In this document: positions 45,741 to 54,961 of the stretch, piece by piece
Layout of the letters: every line of letters starts with the position of its first letter
How positions within the stretch are numbered: position 1 is the first letter of the stretch
Source: Paucibacter sediminis
GTDB lineage: Bacteria > Pseudomonadota > Gammaproteobacteria > Burkholderiales > Burkholderiaceae_C
Direction of reading: 5' to 3'
Length of the DNA stretch: 64,000 nucleotides
NCBI RefSeq assembly: GCF_030254645.1
Contig: NZ_CP116346.1
Coordinates: 2,336,001-2,400,000 of the forward strand
Made by a program: the position numbers and the translations under genes
The notes under the pieces: model-generated
Database searches by the model: none
What the model saw: only the letters and a program-made list of their open reading frames with translations
Told to the model about the DNA's origin: nothing

Positions 45741-46340
45741 ATGAGCAACTCCTCAACCACACGTGATCGCGTTGTCGACGAAGCCCTGCGCCTCTTCGCC
45801 ACGCGTGGATTCGCCGCCACGTCGATCGCTGATGTGGCTGAAGCCTCCGGGCTCTTGAAAGGCAATCTGGCGTACTACTTCAAGTCGAAAAAGGATCTGC
45901 TGGATGCTGTTCTCGACAAGAGATCCAAGACGCTATGGGCAGAGCTCGTCGAGCCCGCGCAGGAGGGAGAGGACGCCCGGACCACGATCACGCGGCTGCT
46001 GCAGCATGTCAGGGACACTGCCGAAGAGCTAGCGCTCTATGGTTGCCCTGTCGGCGGCTTGTCTACCGAATTGGGAAAGACCGACGCCGACCTGCACTCC
46101 CCCGCGGCCTCTCTGCTCTTGCAGCTTGAGAACTACTTGCGAGAGGCCTTCGCTCAGGTCCTGCCCAAGGCGCAGGCGCAGCGAGCTGCTGAACACCTGC
46201 TCTCCGTGTTGCAGGGTGCCGCGGTGGTCGCGCAAGCACGGCGTGACCCTGGCGTCGTTCATCGTCAAGTGGATGAAGCAACGGCCTGGCTGGGCACGGT
46301 GCTGCAGACTCCCAAGCAGCAGCGGGTGCGTGGCAAATAG
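45741..46340 (+). CDS. TetR-family regulator (second of two related)
   Basis: 199 residues. HTH: ALRLFATRGFAATSIADVAEASGLLKGNLAYYFKSKKDLLDAV. The ligand domain has YGCPVGGLSTELGKTDADLHSP, related to the TetR at 34030. Divergent from the peroxiredoxin–MBL operon with three palindromes between; it probably represses both itself and that operon. The ligand may be a thiol-reactive or oxidised compound given the target, but that is inference. Confidence 0.92.
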   Translation: MSNSSTTRDRVVDEALRLFATRGFAATSIADVAEASGLLKGNLAYYFKSKKDLLDAVLDKRSKTLWAELVEPAQEGEDARTTITRLLQHVRDTAEELALYGCPVGGLSTELGKTDADLHSPAASLLLQLENYLREAFAQVLPKAQAQRAAEHLLSVLQGAAVVAQARRDPGVVHRQVDEATAWLGTVLQTPKQQRVRGK

Positions 46341-46383
46341 ACGGCGAGCGCGAGGGGCTGCTGGTGTCCCCGGATCACTTTGC

Positions 46384-46588
46384 CAACTTTGCATTTCGGC
46401 GGCGCTGGCAGCGAGATGAGCCCTCAGCTGGCTACACTCGCGCCGGGTGCTGAGCCGATTCACGGGGCAGCAGGTAGATCGCGCTGGTCGGGCCGCCACG
46501 CGGAACTGTCACGACCATGCAGCCGACGCCCGATCAGACCATTCAGTACCTTGCCCTCGCCATCTTTGTGCTGGCACTGGCGCATACC
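46384..46588 (+). repeat. Direct repeat, right copy (partner at 43893–44098)
   Basis: About 205 bp containing the leader and first 24 codons of the intact antiporter. It pairs with the left copy over its full length with scattered substitutions, so the duplication is not recent. Confidence 0.85.
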
Positions 46589-47779
46589 TTCGCCGCCAAG
46601 CAGTTCGAACGCCTTTCCCACCGATTCCCCAAACATGCCGGGCTGTTCCACCTGCTCGGCGAGGTGGAGGTCGTCTTCGGGTTCTGGGCGATCGTCCTGG
46701 TCCTCGCGATGGCCGGCATGCAGGGCGGGACGCAGGCGCTGGCCTATGCGGAAACGCGCAACTACACAGAACCGCTCTTCGTCTTCGTCGTCATGGTGGT
46801 GGCGGCTTCGCGGCCGGTTTTGCGCACTGTGGTCTGGGCAGTCGATGCCTTTGCCCGTCTGTTGCCGCTACCGACGCCGATGGCCAGCGCCTGGTTGGGC
46901 CTGGCGGCGGTGCCGCTGCTGGGTTCGCTGATCACCGAACCGGCAGCCATGACCATCGCCGCGCTGATGCTGGCCCCGCAGGTGTTCCGTCCCCAGGTGC
47001 CCGAGAAGCTGAAGTACCTGGCACTCGGCGTCCTGTTCGTCAATGTCTCCATCGGTGGCACGCTCACCTCCTACGCCGCACCGCCGGTGCTGATGGTGGC
47101 CACGACCTGGCACTGGGACAGCGCCTTCATGTTCGCGCATTTCGGCTGGAAGGCAGCGCTGGCTGTGCTGGTCAACGCCTCGGTCGTCACACTGCTGCTG
47201 CGCAAGCACCTGGTCATTGGGGGGGGAAGCGTCGCGCCGGAAGAGGCCGTGCCCCTGCCCGTCGTGCTGGTGCACCTGTCATTGCTCGCTGGCGTCGTGC
47301 TGCTGGCCCATCACCCGGTCGCGTTCCTCGGCCTCTTCCTGATGTTCCTCGGTTTCAGTCAGGCCTATGAGCGGCACCAGAGCCCGCTCATCATCAAGGA
47401 GGCGCTGCTCGTGGCATTCTTCCTGGCTGGCCTGGTGGTACTCGGCGGGATGCAGGCCTGGTGGCTGCAACCCCTGGTGTCCAGCCTCGAACCCTTGGCC
47501 CTGTTTTTCGGCGCGCTCGGCTTGACAGCCGTCACCGACAACGCGGCGCTGACCTACCTGGGCTCGCTCATCACCAGCATCTCCAGCGAGGCCAAGTACA
47601 TGCTTGTGGCGGGCGCTGTTGCCGGTGGCGGCCTGACGGTGATCGCCAATGCACCCAACCCGGCGGGCGTGGCCCTGCTCAAGCGGGGCTTCGAGGACGA
47701 GTCGATCGGCGCCGGCGAGCTGCTGCTTGGGGCGCTGGGGCCGACACTGGTGGCGGCCGCGGCCTTCTTGCTGCTGTGA
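46517..47779 (+). CDS. Putative Na+/H+ antiporter (Na_H_antiport_2-like membrane protein)
   Basis: 420 residues with about 11–12 membrane helices. Conserved-looking segments: SLITEPAAMTIAALMLAP, NVSIGGTLTSYAAPPVLMV, LTAVTDNAALTYLGSLI and VIANAPNPAGVALLKRGF, which resemble the ion-binding half-helices of the ArsB/NhaD superfamily (Asp-Asn in VTDNAA). It probably exchanges Na+ or another cation for protons at the inner membrane. Its stop overlaps the start of the next gene. A collapsed copy lies at 44021. Confidence 0.85.
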   Translation: MQPTPDQTIQYLALAIFVLALAHTFAAKQFERLSHRFPKHAGLFHLLGEVEVVFGFWAIVLVLAMAGMQGGTQALAYAETRNYTEPLFVFVVMVVAASRPVLRTVVWAVDAFARLLPLPTPMASAWLGLAAVPLLGSLITEPAAMTIAALMLAPQVFRPQVPEKLKYLALGVLFVNVSIGGTLTSYAAPPVLMVATTWHWDSAFMFAHFGWKAALAVLVNASVVTLLLRKHLVIGGGSVAPEEAVPLPVVLVHLSLLAGVVLLAHHPVAFLGLFLMFLGFSQAYERHQSPLIIKEALLVAFFLAGLVVLGGMQAWWLQPLVSSLEPLALFFGALGLTAVTDNAALTYLGSLITSISSEAKYMLVAGAVAGGGLTVIANAPNPAGVALLKRGFEDESIGAGELLLGALGPTLVAAAAFLLL

Positions 47780-48183
47780 ATAACGCCCCTCTCGTCATCG
47801 TGCTGCTGACAGGCAGCTACTTCGTCGGGCTCGCGGTCCTGGCCGTGATGGCCCCGGCGAAGGCCCGGCGTTTCCTGTCGGGCTTCGCGGGATCGGCGCT
47901 CGCGCACTACGCCGAGCTCTCCCCTCGCCTCGTCGCGGGTGGCGCTTTCGTGCTTCAGGCACCGTACCTGCTGCTCACAGATGCCTTCAGCTTGTTTGGA
48001 TGGGCTCTTGTGGGGACGACAGCTTGCCTCCTGGTATTGCCATGGGGATGGCATCGGCGCTTCGCACAGATGGCGGTCCCGCGTGCGCTTGAACGACTGG
48101 GATGGATTGCTGTCGCGTCATTTGCGCTCGGCTGTCTAGTGCTGTCCTGCGCCGCGCTGGGACCGACTGGCGCTCCAGCGTGA
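47776..48183 (+). CDS. Small integral membrane protein, partner of the antiporter
   Basis: 135 residues from GTG 47776, overlapping the antiporter stop (GTGA). Four membrane helices (about 5–25, 45–65, 70–90, 105–130) and a conserved loop APAKARRFLSGFAGSALAHYAEL. I do not recognise the family. A truncated version sits in the same position after the antiporter remnant at 44104, so the pair has been inherited together and probably functions together. Confidence 0.7.
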   Translation: MNNAPLVIVLLTGSYFVGLAVLAVMAPAKARRFLSGFAGSALAHYAELSPRLVAGGAFVLQAPYLLLTDAFSLFGWALVGTTACLLVLPWGWHRRFAQMAVPRALERLGWIAVASFALGCLVLSCAALGPTGAPA

Positions 48184-48303
48184 CATGCACGAGCGGGCTG
48201 CCTGAGAATGGGAGACACGCTCCCTCCAGACAGCGACCGAGCCTGAAATGCAAGCGGGGTGTCGGGCGGCGCGGAAGGCTTCCATGTCCACCAAGGGGAA
48301 CTC

Positions 48304-48702
48304 ATGAAGATCCATGGCCAATGCCATTGCGGCAGCATCAGCTTCACAGCCGAGGCGGACCCATCGAAGGTCGTTGTCTGCCATTGCACGGACTGCCAGA
48401 CGATGTCGGGTGCACCCTATCGGGCCGTGCTGCCCGTGCCCGCTCAAGACTTCACGTTGACAGGCACGCCGAAGGTCTACATCAAGACCGCGCAGAGCGG
48501 CAACCGTCGCGCCCAGGCCTTTTGCGGAGAATGCGGCACGCCGCTGTATGCGACCTCGCCCGATGCTCCCGCCGTCTATGGCGTGCGTCTCGGATGCGTG
48601 GCCGAGCGTTCGCAGTTGGAGCCGGTCAAGCAGATCTGGACCGCCTCGGCAATGCCATGGGTCCACGACCTTGAGAACCTGCCGGGAACGCCAGGACAGT
48701 AA
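48304..48702 (+). CDS. GFA-family (glutathione-dependent formaldehyde-activating-like) protein
   Basis: 132 residues from ATG 48304. Zinc ligands of the Mss4-like GFA fold are visible: GQCHCGSISF, VVVCHCTDCQTMSGAPY and AFCGECGTPLYA. Family members are small zinc proteins; only some activate formaldehyde adducts. The length is standard for the single-domain type. No operon partner is obvious. Confidence 0.88.
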   Translation: MKIHGQCHCGSISFTAEADPSKVVVCHCTDCQTMSGAPYRAVLPVPAQDFTLTGTPKVYIKTAQSGNRRAQAFCGECGTPLYATSPDAPAVYGVRLGCVAERSQLEPVKQIWTASAMPWVHDLENLPGTPGQ

Positions 48703-48866
48703 AGGCCTCGCGCCACGAGCCTCGCTGCGGGGCCGCCATTCAAGCTCATGCAGCTGACGTGCCCCAGCCCCCAGACGCCAGCAAGGAAAGCATTGCCCAC
48801 TCATTGCCCTGGCCCATCGCGAAGCGTGAGCCGATGCCTTGAGCACAATGGTTCAGGAAAGCACAC

Positions 48867-49193
48867 ATGCCCTTCGATCCCCACCTCGCCGACTTGATGC
48901 GGAGCGCGCTCACGGGTCGCCCGGGCATCGAGGAAAAGAAGATGTTCGGCGGCTACTGCTGGATGCTGCGCGGCCACATGCTGTGCGGCGTTGAAGTCGG
49001 CAGGTTCATGTTTCGGGTCGGCAAGGACCTGGAGTCCGAGGCGCTCGCCCGACCGGGCGCGACACCGATGGACATCACGGGACGCCCGATGCGCGGCATC
49101 GTCTGGGTCAACGCCGATGACGCCATCGACGTCGGCCTGGACACCTGGATAGCGCTCGCCGCGCGCTTCGCCGGCTCGCTGCCGCCCGAGTAG
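48867..49193 (+). CDS. TfoX/Sxy N-terminal-domain protein (second copy)
   Basis: 108 residues from ATG 48867. GIEEKKMFGGYCWMLRGHMLCGVEVGRFMFRVG is the TfoX_N signature (MFGG), followed by PMDITGRPMRGIVWVN. It is closer to the stand-alone YjhX/TfoX_N proteins of unknown role than to competence regulators. It differs considerably from the copy at 3501, so the two are not a recent duplication. Confidence 0.78.
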   Translation: MPFDPHLADLMRSALTGRPGIEEKKMFGGYCWMLRGHMLCGVEVGRFMFRVGKDLESEALARPGATPMDITGRPMRGIVWVNADDAIDVGLDTWIALAARFAGSLPPE

Positions 49194-49382
49194 CCTTGCG
49201 CTGCGGCCTGCACGGACCCAAGGCCGATTCGACAAGACTGGCGCACAGCAACAGCGCGCCGCCGTTCCGCCCAGCGAAACATTGCATTCGGCTCGGTGGT
49301 CATTCTGTTTTCTGACGTGCTCAACCATAGTTCGGTCACTCGCTGCAGCGCTTGCAGCGGGGTCAACGCCACGGACCGAACC

Positions 49383-50009
<627 letters not shown>

Positions 50010-50094
50010 TCGGTCGACCCACTGTCAAGCCAGTCCCGGCGCGAGGCCGCCGGGGCGGGCGAACTCGTCCCGCCTCAACCCCAGGAGTTCCACC

Positions 50095-50436
50095 ATGCAC
50101 ATCAAGCAAATGCTCACCAAGGCCCGTTCCGACGCTGCCATCACCCCGGTCGAGGCGCGCGACGCCATGCTCGGTTGCTTCGTCACCATTCATGGCGAGA
50201 CGCTCAAGCGCGGTGCCGCGCTGCTGGGCAAGCCGCTCAATGACGATCAGGCCGAGCACCATGCCACCGTCATCATGAAGGGACTGCTGGGTCCGCAATG
50301 GGATCGCCCGACCAAGGCGGCCCTGGCCGAAGCGCGCATTCGCATGGACCAGAAGATGAACTTCTCGCAGGCACCGCAAGACTTGCAGGACCTGCACGAA
50401 CAGGTGTGCAACCTGATCGTCAGCAAGACGGCCTGA
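50095..50436 (+). CDS. Hypothetical small helical protein
   Basis: 113 residues with CAGGAG upstream of ATG 50095. Mostly helical by composition (MLTKARSDAAITPVEARDAMLGCFVTIHGETLKRGAALLG; RIRMDQKMNFSQAPQDLQDLHEQVCNLI). No signal peptide, membrane helix or metal motif. I do not recognise the family. It is 85 bp after the PNPOx-like gene and convergent with LysR. Confidence 0.65.
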   Translation: MHIKQMLTKARSDAAITPVEARDAMLGCFVTIHGETLKRGAALLGKPLNDDQAEHHATVIMKGLLGPQWDRPTKAALAEARIRMDQKMNFSQAPQDLQDLHEQVCNLIVSKTA

Positions 50437-50452
50437 GGCCGCTGCGAGCGCT

Positions 50453-51355
50453 TCAGCCGGGCGGCGCCAGCCGCTCGCGCAGCCGTTCGATGGCCAGGTC
50501 TATGAAGGCCCGCGCCTTGTGCGAGGCGTGGCGACCTTCGCGGTGCACCAGATGCACCGGCAGAGGCGCGAGTTCATACTGCTCCAGCACCAGGCGCAGC
50601 TCGCCGCTACGGACGAGGCCGTCGACCTGGTAGGACATCAGGCGTGTCAGCCCGAAGCCGCCCACGGCGGCCGCGATGGCCGAATCATTGGTCGTGGTCA
50701 ACATGCGCGGCGCGAGCTTCACCGCCTTGACCTCCCCCTCCACCTTGAAGCGCCACTCCGGCGCCGGCGTGACCGCATTGGCCGAAATCAGCGCATGGCC
50801 GAGCAGGTCCTCGGGCAGCTGCGGCTCGCCGTGCTCGGCCAGATAACCCGGCGCGCCACAGATGACGCGGCGCACGCTGCCGACGCGGATCGCCTGCAGT
50901 GAGGAGTCCGGCAACTCGCCAATGCGCACGGCCACATCCACCCCTTCGTCCGTCAGGTTCACCACCCGGTCCAGGAACCAGCAGGAGGCCGTGACCTCGG
51001 GATAGCGCTGCAGGAACTCGGTCACGACCGGCGTGACATGCAGCGCGCCGAACAGCACCGGCGCGGTGACGGTCAGGCGCCCCCGCGGCGCGCCGTGCAG
51101 GCCGCTGACCGATTCATCGGCCTCCGCCAGCTCTGCCAGGATGCGCCGGCAATCCTCCACATAGCGCGCGCCGGCCTCGGTCACGCGAACCACCCGCGTG
51201 GTGCGTGTCAGCAGACGTGCGCCCAGGTGCGCCTCCAGCTCGCTGATGGCCCGCGTGACGGCCGGGGGCGAAATGCCCAGCTTGCGCGCCGCGCCGGCAA
51301 AGCCGCTGGCATCGACCACCGCCACAAAGACATTGATGAGATGCAGTCGGTCCAA
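50453..51355 (-). CDS. LysR-family transcriptional regulator
   Basis: 300 residues if started at TTG 51355, which has GGAGG five bases upstream; the frame continues to an ATG at 51433, but the extra 26 residues are not typical. HTH: LDRLHLINVFVAVVDASGFAGAARKLGISPPAVTRAISELEAHLG. The effector domain matches the group often called LysR 'type 1/CrgA-like'. It is divergent from the AhpD-like gene at 51492, the likely target. Confidence 0.9.
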   Translation of the reverse strand: MDRLHLINVFVAVVDASGFAGAARKLGISPPAVTRAISELEAHLGARLLTRTTRVVRVTEAGARYVEDCRRILAELAEADESVSGLHGAPRGRLTVTAPVLFGALHVTPVVTEFLQRYPEVTASCWFLDRVVNLTDEGVDVAVRIGELPDSSLQAIRVGSVRRVICGAPGYLAEHGEPQLPEDLLGHALISANAVTPAPEWRFKVEGEVKAVKLAPRMLTTTNDSAIAAAVGGFGLTRLMSYQVDGLVRSGELRLVLEQYELAPLPVHLVHREGRHASHKARAFIDLAIERLRERLAPPG

Positions 51356-51491
51356 CTGTTCCTCCAGCCGTAACGGTGTATTGGATCTGGCGGTGATTCT
51401 AATCATCAGCCGATTCAACGACAGTTCAGTCATTCGCTGAACACCCAGTGAATGCCAGCCGAATCACCCATCACCCCACCGGAGTTTGAAC

Positions 51492-52040
51492 ATGTCCCGT
51501 CTCAGCATCCCCACCGTCGAGCAATCCCTCCAAGCCGCCAAGCCCCTGCTGGCCGCGGTCGAGAAGCAACTGGGCGTCGTGCCCAATCTGATGAAGCTGG
51601 TCGGCCACAGCCCGGCCGCGCTGGAAGGCTATCTGTCGCTGAGCGGCGCCGTGGCCAAGGGCAAGCTGAGCGCGCAGCTGCGCGAGCGCATCGCGCTGAC
51701 CATCGCCGAGTTCAATGGCTGCGACTATTGCCAGTCGGCGCACAGCTATCTGGCCGCCAACGTCGCCAAGCTCAGCGCCAGCGAGATCGACGCTGCCCGC
51801 GACGCCCGCTCCGACGATGCACGCACGGCCGCAGCACTGCACTTTGCCCGCCGCGTGGCCGAGTCGCGAGGCCGCGTCTCCGATGCCGACCTGGCTGCCT
51901 TGCGCGCCGCCGATTTCGACGAAGCCGCGGTGCTGGAAATCGTGTTGAACGTGGCGCTCAACGTGCTGACCAACTACGTCAACAACGTGGCGCAGACCGA
52001 CGTCGACTTCCCCCTGGTCACGGCCAAGCTGGCGGCCTGA
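51492..52040 (+). CDS. Carboxymuconolactone decarboxylase/AhpD-family protein
   Basis: 182 residues from ATG 51492 with GGAG at 51481. The motif ERIALTIAEFNGCDYCQSAHSYLA contains the AhpD CxxC plus His pattern, so it is probably a peroxidase-related thiol enzyme. The C-terminal LEIVLNVALNVLTNYVNNVAQTDVDFP is also typical. Divergent from the LysR gene. A hairpin terminator-like element follows at 52048. Confidence 0.87.
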   Translation: MSRLSIPTVEQSLQAAKPLLAAVEKQLGVVPNLMKLVGHSPAALEGYLSLSGAVAKGKLSAQLRERIALTIAEFNGCDYCQSAHSYLAANVAKLSASEIDAARDARSDDARTAAALHFARRVAESRGRVSDADLAALRAADFDEAAVLEIVLNVALNVLTNYVNNVAQTDVDFPLVTAKLAA

Positions 52041-52047
52041 GCACCCG

Positions 52048-52069
52048 AAGGACGGCCTGGCCGTCCTTT
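52048..52069 (+). terminator. Probable terminator after the AhpD-like gene
   Basis: AAGGACGGCC (52048–52057) and GGCCGTCCTT (52059–52068) are exact complements, followed by a short T-run. The stem lies directly after the stop codon at 52040. Confidence 0.65.
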
Positions 52070-52097
52070 CCCACACTATTTCCCATTCGCTGCCATC

Positions 52098-52580
52098 ATG
52101 ACCACGACGAACGAAGCCCCACGCCCGCCCTTGCCACCGTTCACCATCGAGACTGCGGCACAGAAGGTCCGCATGGCCGAAGACGCGTGGAACACGCGTG
52201 ATCCGCAGCGCGTGGCACTGGCCTACACGCCGGACAGCCGCTGGCGCAACCGCAGCGAGTTTCCGCGCGGTCGCGAACAGATCCGGCAACTGCTCGCGCG
52301 CAAGTGGGCGCGCGAGCTGGACTATCGCCTCATCAAGGAGCTCTGGGCTCACGAAGGTAACCGGATCGCTGTGCGCTTTGCCTATGAATGGCATGACGAC
52401 GCCGGCAACTGGTTCCGCTCCTACGGCAACGAGAACTGGGAATTCGATGCGGGCGGCTTCATGGCCGTGCGGCACGCCAGCATCAACGACATGCCGATCC
52501 AGGCGCAGGAGCGCCTGTTCCATTGGCCCCAGGGTCCACGCCCCGTCGACCATCCAGGCCTCAGCGAATTGGGGCTTTGA
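52098..52580 (+). CDS. DUF1348 / nuclear transport factor 2-like protein
   Basis: 160 residues. DUF1348 is an NTF2-like cone-shaped fold: [29 protein letters not shown], then [51 protein letters not shown]. Members are widespread, small and of unknown function. It follows the AhpD-like gene by 57 bp and precedes the HD-GYP gene by 56 bp. Confidence 0.88.
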   Translation: MTTTNEAPRPPLPPFTIETAAQKVRMAEDAWNTRDPQRVALAYTPDSRWRNRSEFPRGREQIRQLLARKWARELDYRLIKELWAHEGNRIAVRFAYEWHDDAGNWFRSYGNENWEFDAGGFMAVRHASINDMPIQAQERLFHWPQGPRPVDHPGLSELGL

Positions 52581-52636
52581 ACGATCCCAGCCGAGCAGGC
52601 TTGGGACTACCATGGTTGCCGGCTCTGGCCCGCAAC

Positions 52637-53551
52637 ATGACGCACAGAGAAATGACGAGTACTGAACCGCAATTGAATGAAGTACTGAGCCTGCGCCAGG
52701 AACTGGCGGGCCAACGCCAGGCGCTGCTGGCCAGCCTGCTGGTCTCTGCCTGGATGGTCGAGGCGCGCGACCCCTATACCGGCGGCCACCTCTGGCGCGT
52801 GGCGCGCATGGCGCACGCCTTGGCCCTGGAGTCCGGCAGCACGCCGCGCGAAGCGAGCCGCATCGCGATGGCAGGCTTTCTGCATGACCTGGGCAAGGTA
52901 GGTATCCCAGACGCCATCCTGCGCAAGCCGGGCCGCCTCACCGACGAGGAGTTCGCGACGATCAAGACCCATCCACGGGTCGGGGCCCGCATGCTGTCGG
53001 GCCATCCGCTGGCCGAGTTGGTCATCGGCGTGATTCATCACCACCACGAAATGCCGAACGGACACGGCTATCCCATGGGCATGGAGGGCGCTGAGATTCC
53101 GCACGATGCCCGCCTGGTCGGCATCTGCGATGCATTCGATGCGATGACGAGCACGCGACCCTACCGCGCAGGCATGCCCATCGCCAAGGCCCTGGACATC
53201 ATCGAGTCCGAACTGGGCAAGCAGTTCGATCAGGTGCTGGGGGCGAAGTTCGTGCGCATGGGACGCGACGGAGCCTTCGACGCCATCGTCGGCCACAGCG
53301 ACGACGGCATTCCGCTGCAACATTGCCCGGCATGCGGCCCAACGCTGGTCCGCACGCGCGATGCACGCGCTGGCGACCATCTGGGCTGCCCGGCTTGCAC
53401 GGCGCGCTTCACGTGGACGAGCACCGAGCAGGGGCTGCAAGCCGTGCCGACTGGCGAGCACGCGCCGGCGCAAGAGCTGGAGCCTGGTTTGGACCGCGCC
53501 CAGATCGAAGCCCTGGTACTCGATTGGGCTGACGCAATCGCAGGCAACTAG
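52637..53551 (+). CDS. HD-GYP phosphodiesterase-like protein with C-terminal zinc ribbon
   Basis: 304 residues from ATG 52637. HD-GYP signatures: HLWRVARMAHALA, AGFLHDLGKVGIPDAILRKPGRLT, IKTHPRVGARML, HHHHEMPNGHGYPMG (GYP intact), and DARLVGICDAFDAMTSTRPYR. These enzymes degrade cyclic di-GMP. After about residue 235 comes an unusual CPACGP…CPACTARF pair that looks like a four-Cys zinc ribbon. Counterpart of the GGDEF at 14863 in pathway terms only. Confidence 0.88.
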   Translation: MTHREMTSTEPQLNEVLSLRQELAGQRQALLASLLVSAWMVEARDPYTGGHLWRVARMAHALALESGSTPREASRIAMAGFLHDLGKVGIPDAILRKPGRLTDEEFATIKTHPRVGARMLSGHPLAELVIGVIHHHHEMPNGHGYPMGMEGAEIPHDARLVGICDAFDAMTSTRPYRAGMPIAKALDIIESELGKQFDQVLGAKFVRMGRDGAFDAIVGHSDDGIPLQHCPACGPTLVRTRDARAGDHLGCPACTARFTWTSTEQGLQAVPTGEHAPAQELEPGLDRAQIEALVLDWADAIAGN

Positions 53552-53585
53552 AGGTGCCGGCTCAACGATTTCGAGAACACAAAAT

Positions 53586-54110
53586 ATGCGCTGCTTCTAC
53601 TTGTACGTCGGCATCCTGACATCCGCACTCGTCTGCGCATGCGGCAGCCTGCCCGACCCTGGCGGACACCCCGTGGTGTCTCTGCCCTTGAACTTTGCCT
53701 GGGTGGATGGTCGCAAGGTCGAATACGTCACCACGGACATCTCCGATCCAGCGATGGCGAAAGCGCTGGGCGTCAACCTCGTTCCCCGCTTGGCCCAGGC
53801 CGTCCCGGCGCAAGGCCGGCCCTCGCTCGTCGAGCGGGTCTACAAGTTCGTGGACGACTCGCAGATCACCGTTTTCCAGTCGGCGCCCTCGCCGACAGGC
53901 CCGAGCAACGCAGACGCCTCCTACAGTCCGCTGTGGCGCATGGTGCTGGTACGGTGGAACAAGTCAGCGCAGGCCCGAGAGATGAAGTCGGAGGAGCAGA
54001 TCCTGCGTGCCGTTGACGCCAATGAAGTGTCGCTTGAGATGACGAACATCGTCGTCAACTGTCCGATCACGCGGTCCGTGGACGGCCTGGCGATAAAAGG
54101 AGCACGCTAG
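53586..54110 (+). CDS. Hypothetical lipoprotein
   Basis: 174 residues from ATG 53586. The N-terminus MRCFYLYVGILTSALVCACGS has a hydrophobic core and a lipobox-like VCAC|GS, so an acylated periplasmic or outer-membrane protein is likely. The mature part has WRMVLVRWNKSAQAREMKSEEQILRAVDANEVSLEMTNIVVNCPI. I do not recognise a characterised family. It follows the HD-GYP gene by 34 bp. Confidence 0.6.
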   Translation: MRCFYLYVGILTSALVCACGSLPDPGGHPVVSLPLNFAWVDGRKVEYVTTDISDPAMAKALGVNLVPRLAQAVPAQGRPSLVERVYKFVDDSQITVFQSAPSPTGPSNADASYSPLWRMVLVRWNKSAQAREMKSEEQILRAVDANEVSLEMTNIVVNCPITRSVDGLAIKGAR

Positions 54111-54312
54111 CGCCGTGAAGTCGGGAAGGGGCTGACCCGCTCCAAGCCGCAGGCTGGCAAATTGCGTCAGTGACTGGTTATGACCAAAGCTGCCGTTCAG
54201 CCCATCCGAAACGAATGACCGAGTTCAGCCTGAAGAAGCCGTAGCTTGGGGAGGAACAGCTTTGCGGTTGCCGTCCTTGGGGCCCGCCTCGAGACCGACG
54301 GCTTAAGAGCCC

Positions 54313-54393
54313 ATGGCGGTCAGCCGTTTGCTCGGACTTGCGCTTGTAGCGCTGTGTGGCAGCGGGATCTGGTTGTGGTGGCGACGCCGTTGA
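54313..54393 (+). CDS. Possible micro-ORF or relic of a PepSY-type membrane helix
   Basis: 26 codons, MAVSRLLGLALVALCGSGIWLWWRRR: a single hydrophobic helix ending in WWRRR, very like the last membrane helix of PepSY-TM proteins. No clear ribosome site, and an in-frame stop lies just upstream. PepSY proteins often accompany ApbE and FMN-binding proteins such as those nearby. It could be a small membrane protein or a leftover. The remaining sequence between 54111 and 54466 shows nothing else I can identify. Confidence 0.3.
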   Translation: MAVSRLLGLALVALCGSGIWLWWRRR

Positions 54394-54466
54394 AACCAGC
54401 AAGTCGATCAGCGGAATGAAGCGGTGAGCAAGACGAACCACGGCGCGACGAGCCCGGCGCTGCGGT

Positions 54467-54958
54467 TCACTTTCTCGTGGGCATTTGCACTCGTGCGGCC
54501 GCTACGTTGGCTGCGACATGGCGTCGAGCGAGCCGCCGATGCCGCCACCATGAAGACAGCGCCATTACGGCCGTTCCGGCATGCGCCCACCCGGCGCCTG
54601 CATGCAGCGATTCTGGGAACATATAGCTGAGCCCATAAGCCAGCAGCACGCACAGCGCAAGACTGACGCTGACCCACAGACCAGTGCTTCGCTGCTGTGC
54701 CCATCCCATGCGTCCACTCAAGCGCCAGCCAGGCAGCAGATGGCTGCTGGTCAGCATGCCAAGCCCTAGCAGGCAGAACATGCTGGCCAGGCCATGCAGG
54801 CGCATCAACCAGGCCTCCCCGGTGGTGGGCAGGGCATCGGCATCGCGGCCGTAATGCAGCAGCAGCCAGGGCAGGCCGCTCAACAGCAGCAGCGCAAAGC
54901 CGGTATAGAGCCAGCGTTTTTGCCAGCGAGGAATCTTCAGTGCGTGGTGGTGGCGCAT
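54467..54958 (-). CDS. Four-helix inner-membrane protein (last gene of the flavinylation operon)
   Basis: 163 residues. Four membrane segments (about 14–34, 52–70, 90–110, 120–135) with His residues inside or at the ends (RLHGLAS, SSHLLPGW, HAGAGWAHAG), so haem-b binding is possible. It resembles the DUF4405-type or cytochrome-b-like partners seen with ApbE. The start lies 3 bp past the apbE stop. It may pass electrons from the membrane to the periplasmic FMN protein; this role is inferred. Confidence 0.65.
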   Translation of the reverse strand: MRHHHALKIPRWQKRWLYTGFALLLLSGLPWLLLHYGRDADALPTTGEAWLMRLHGLASMFCLLGLGMLTSSHLLPGWRLSGRMGWAQQRSTGLWVSVSLALCVLLAYGLSYMFPESLHAGAGWAHAGTAVMALSSWWRHRRLARRHVAANVAAARVQMPTRK

Positions 54959-54961
54959 GGT

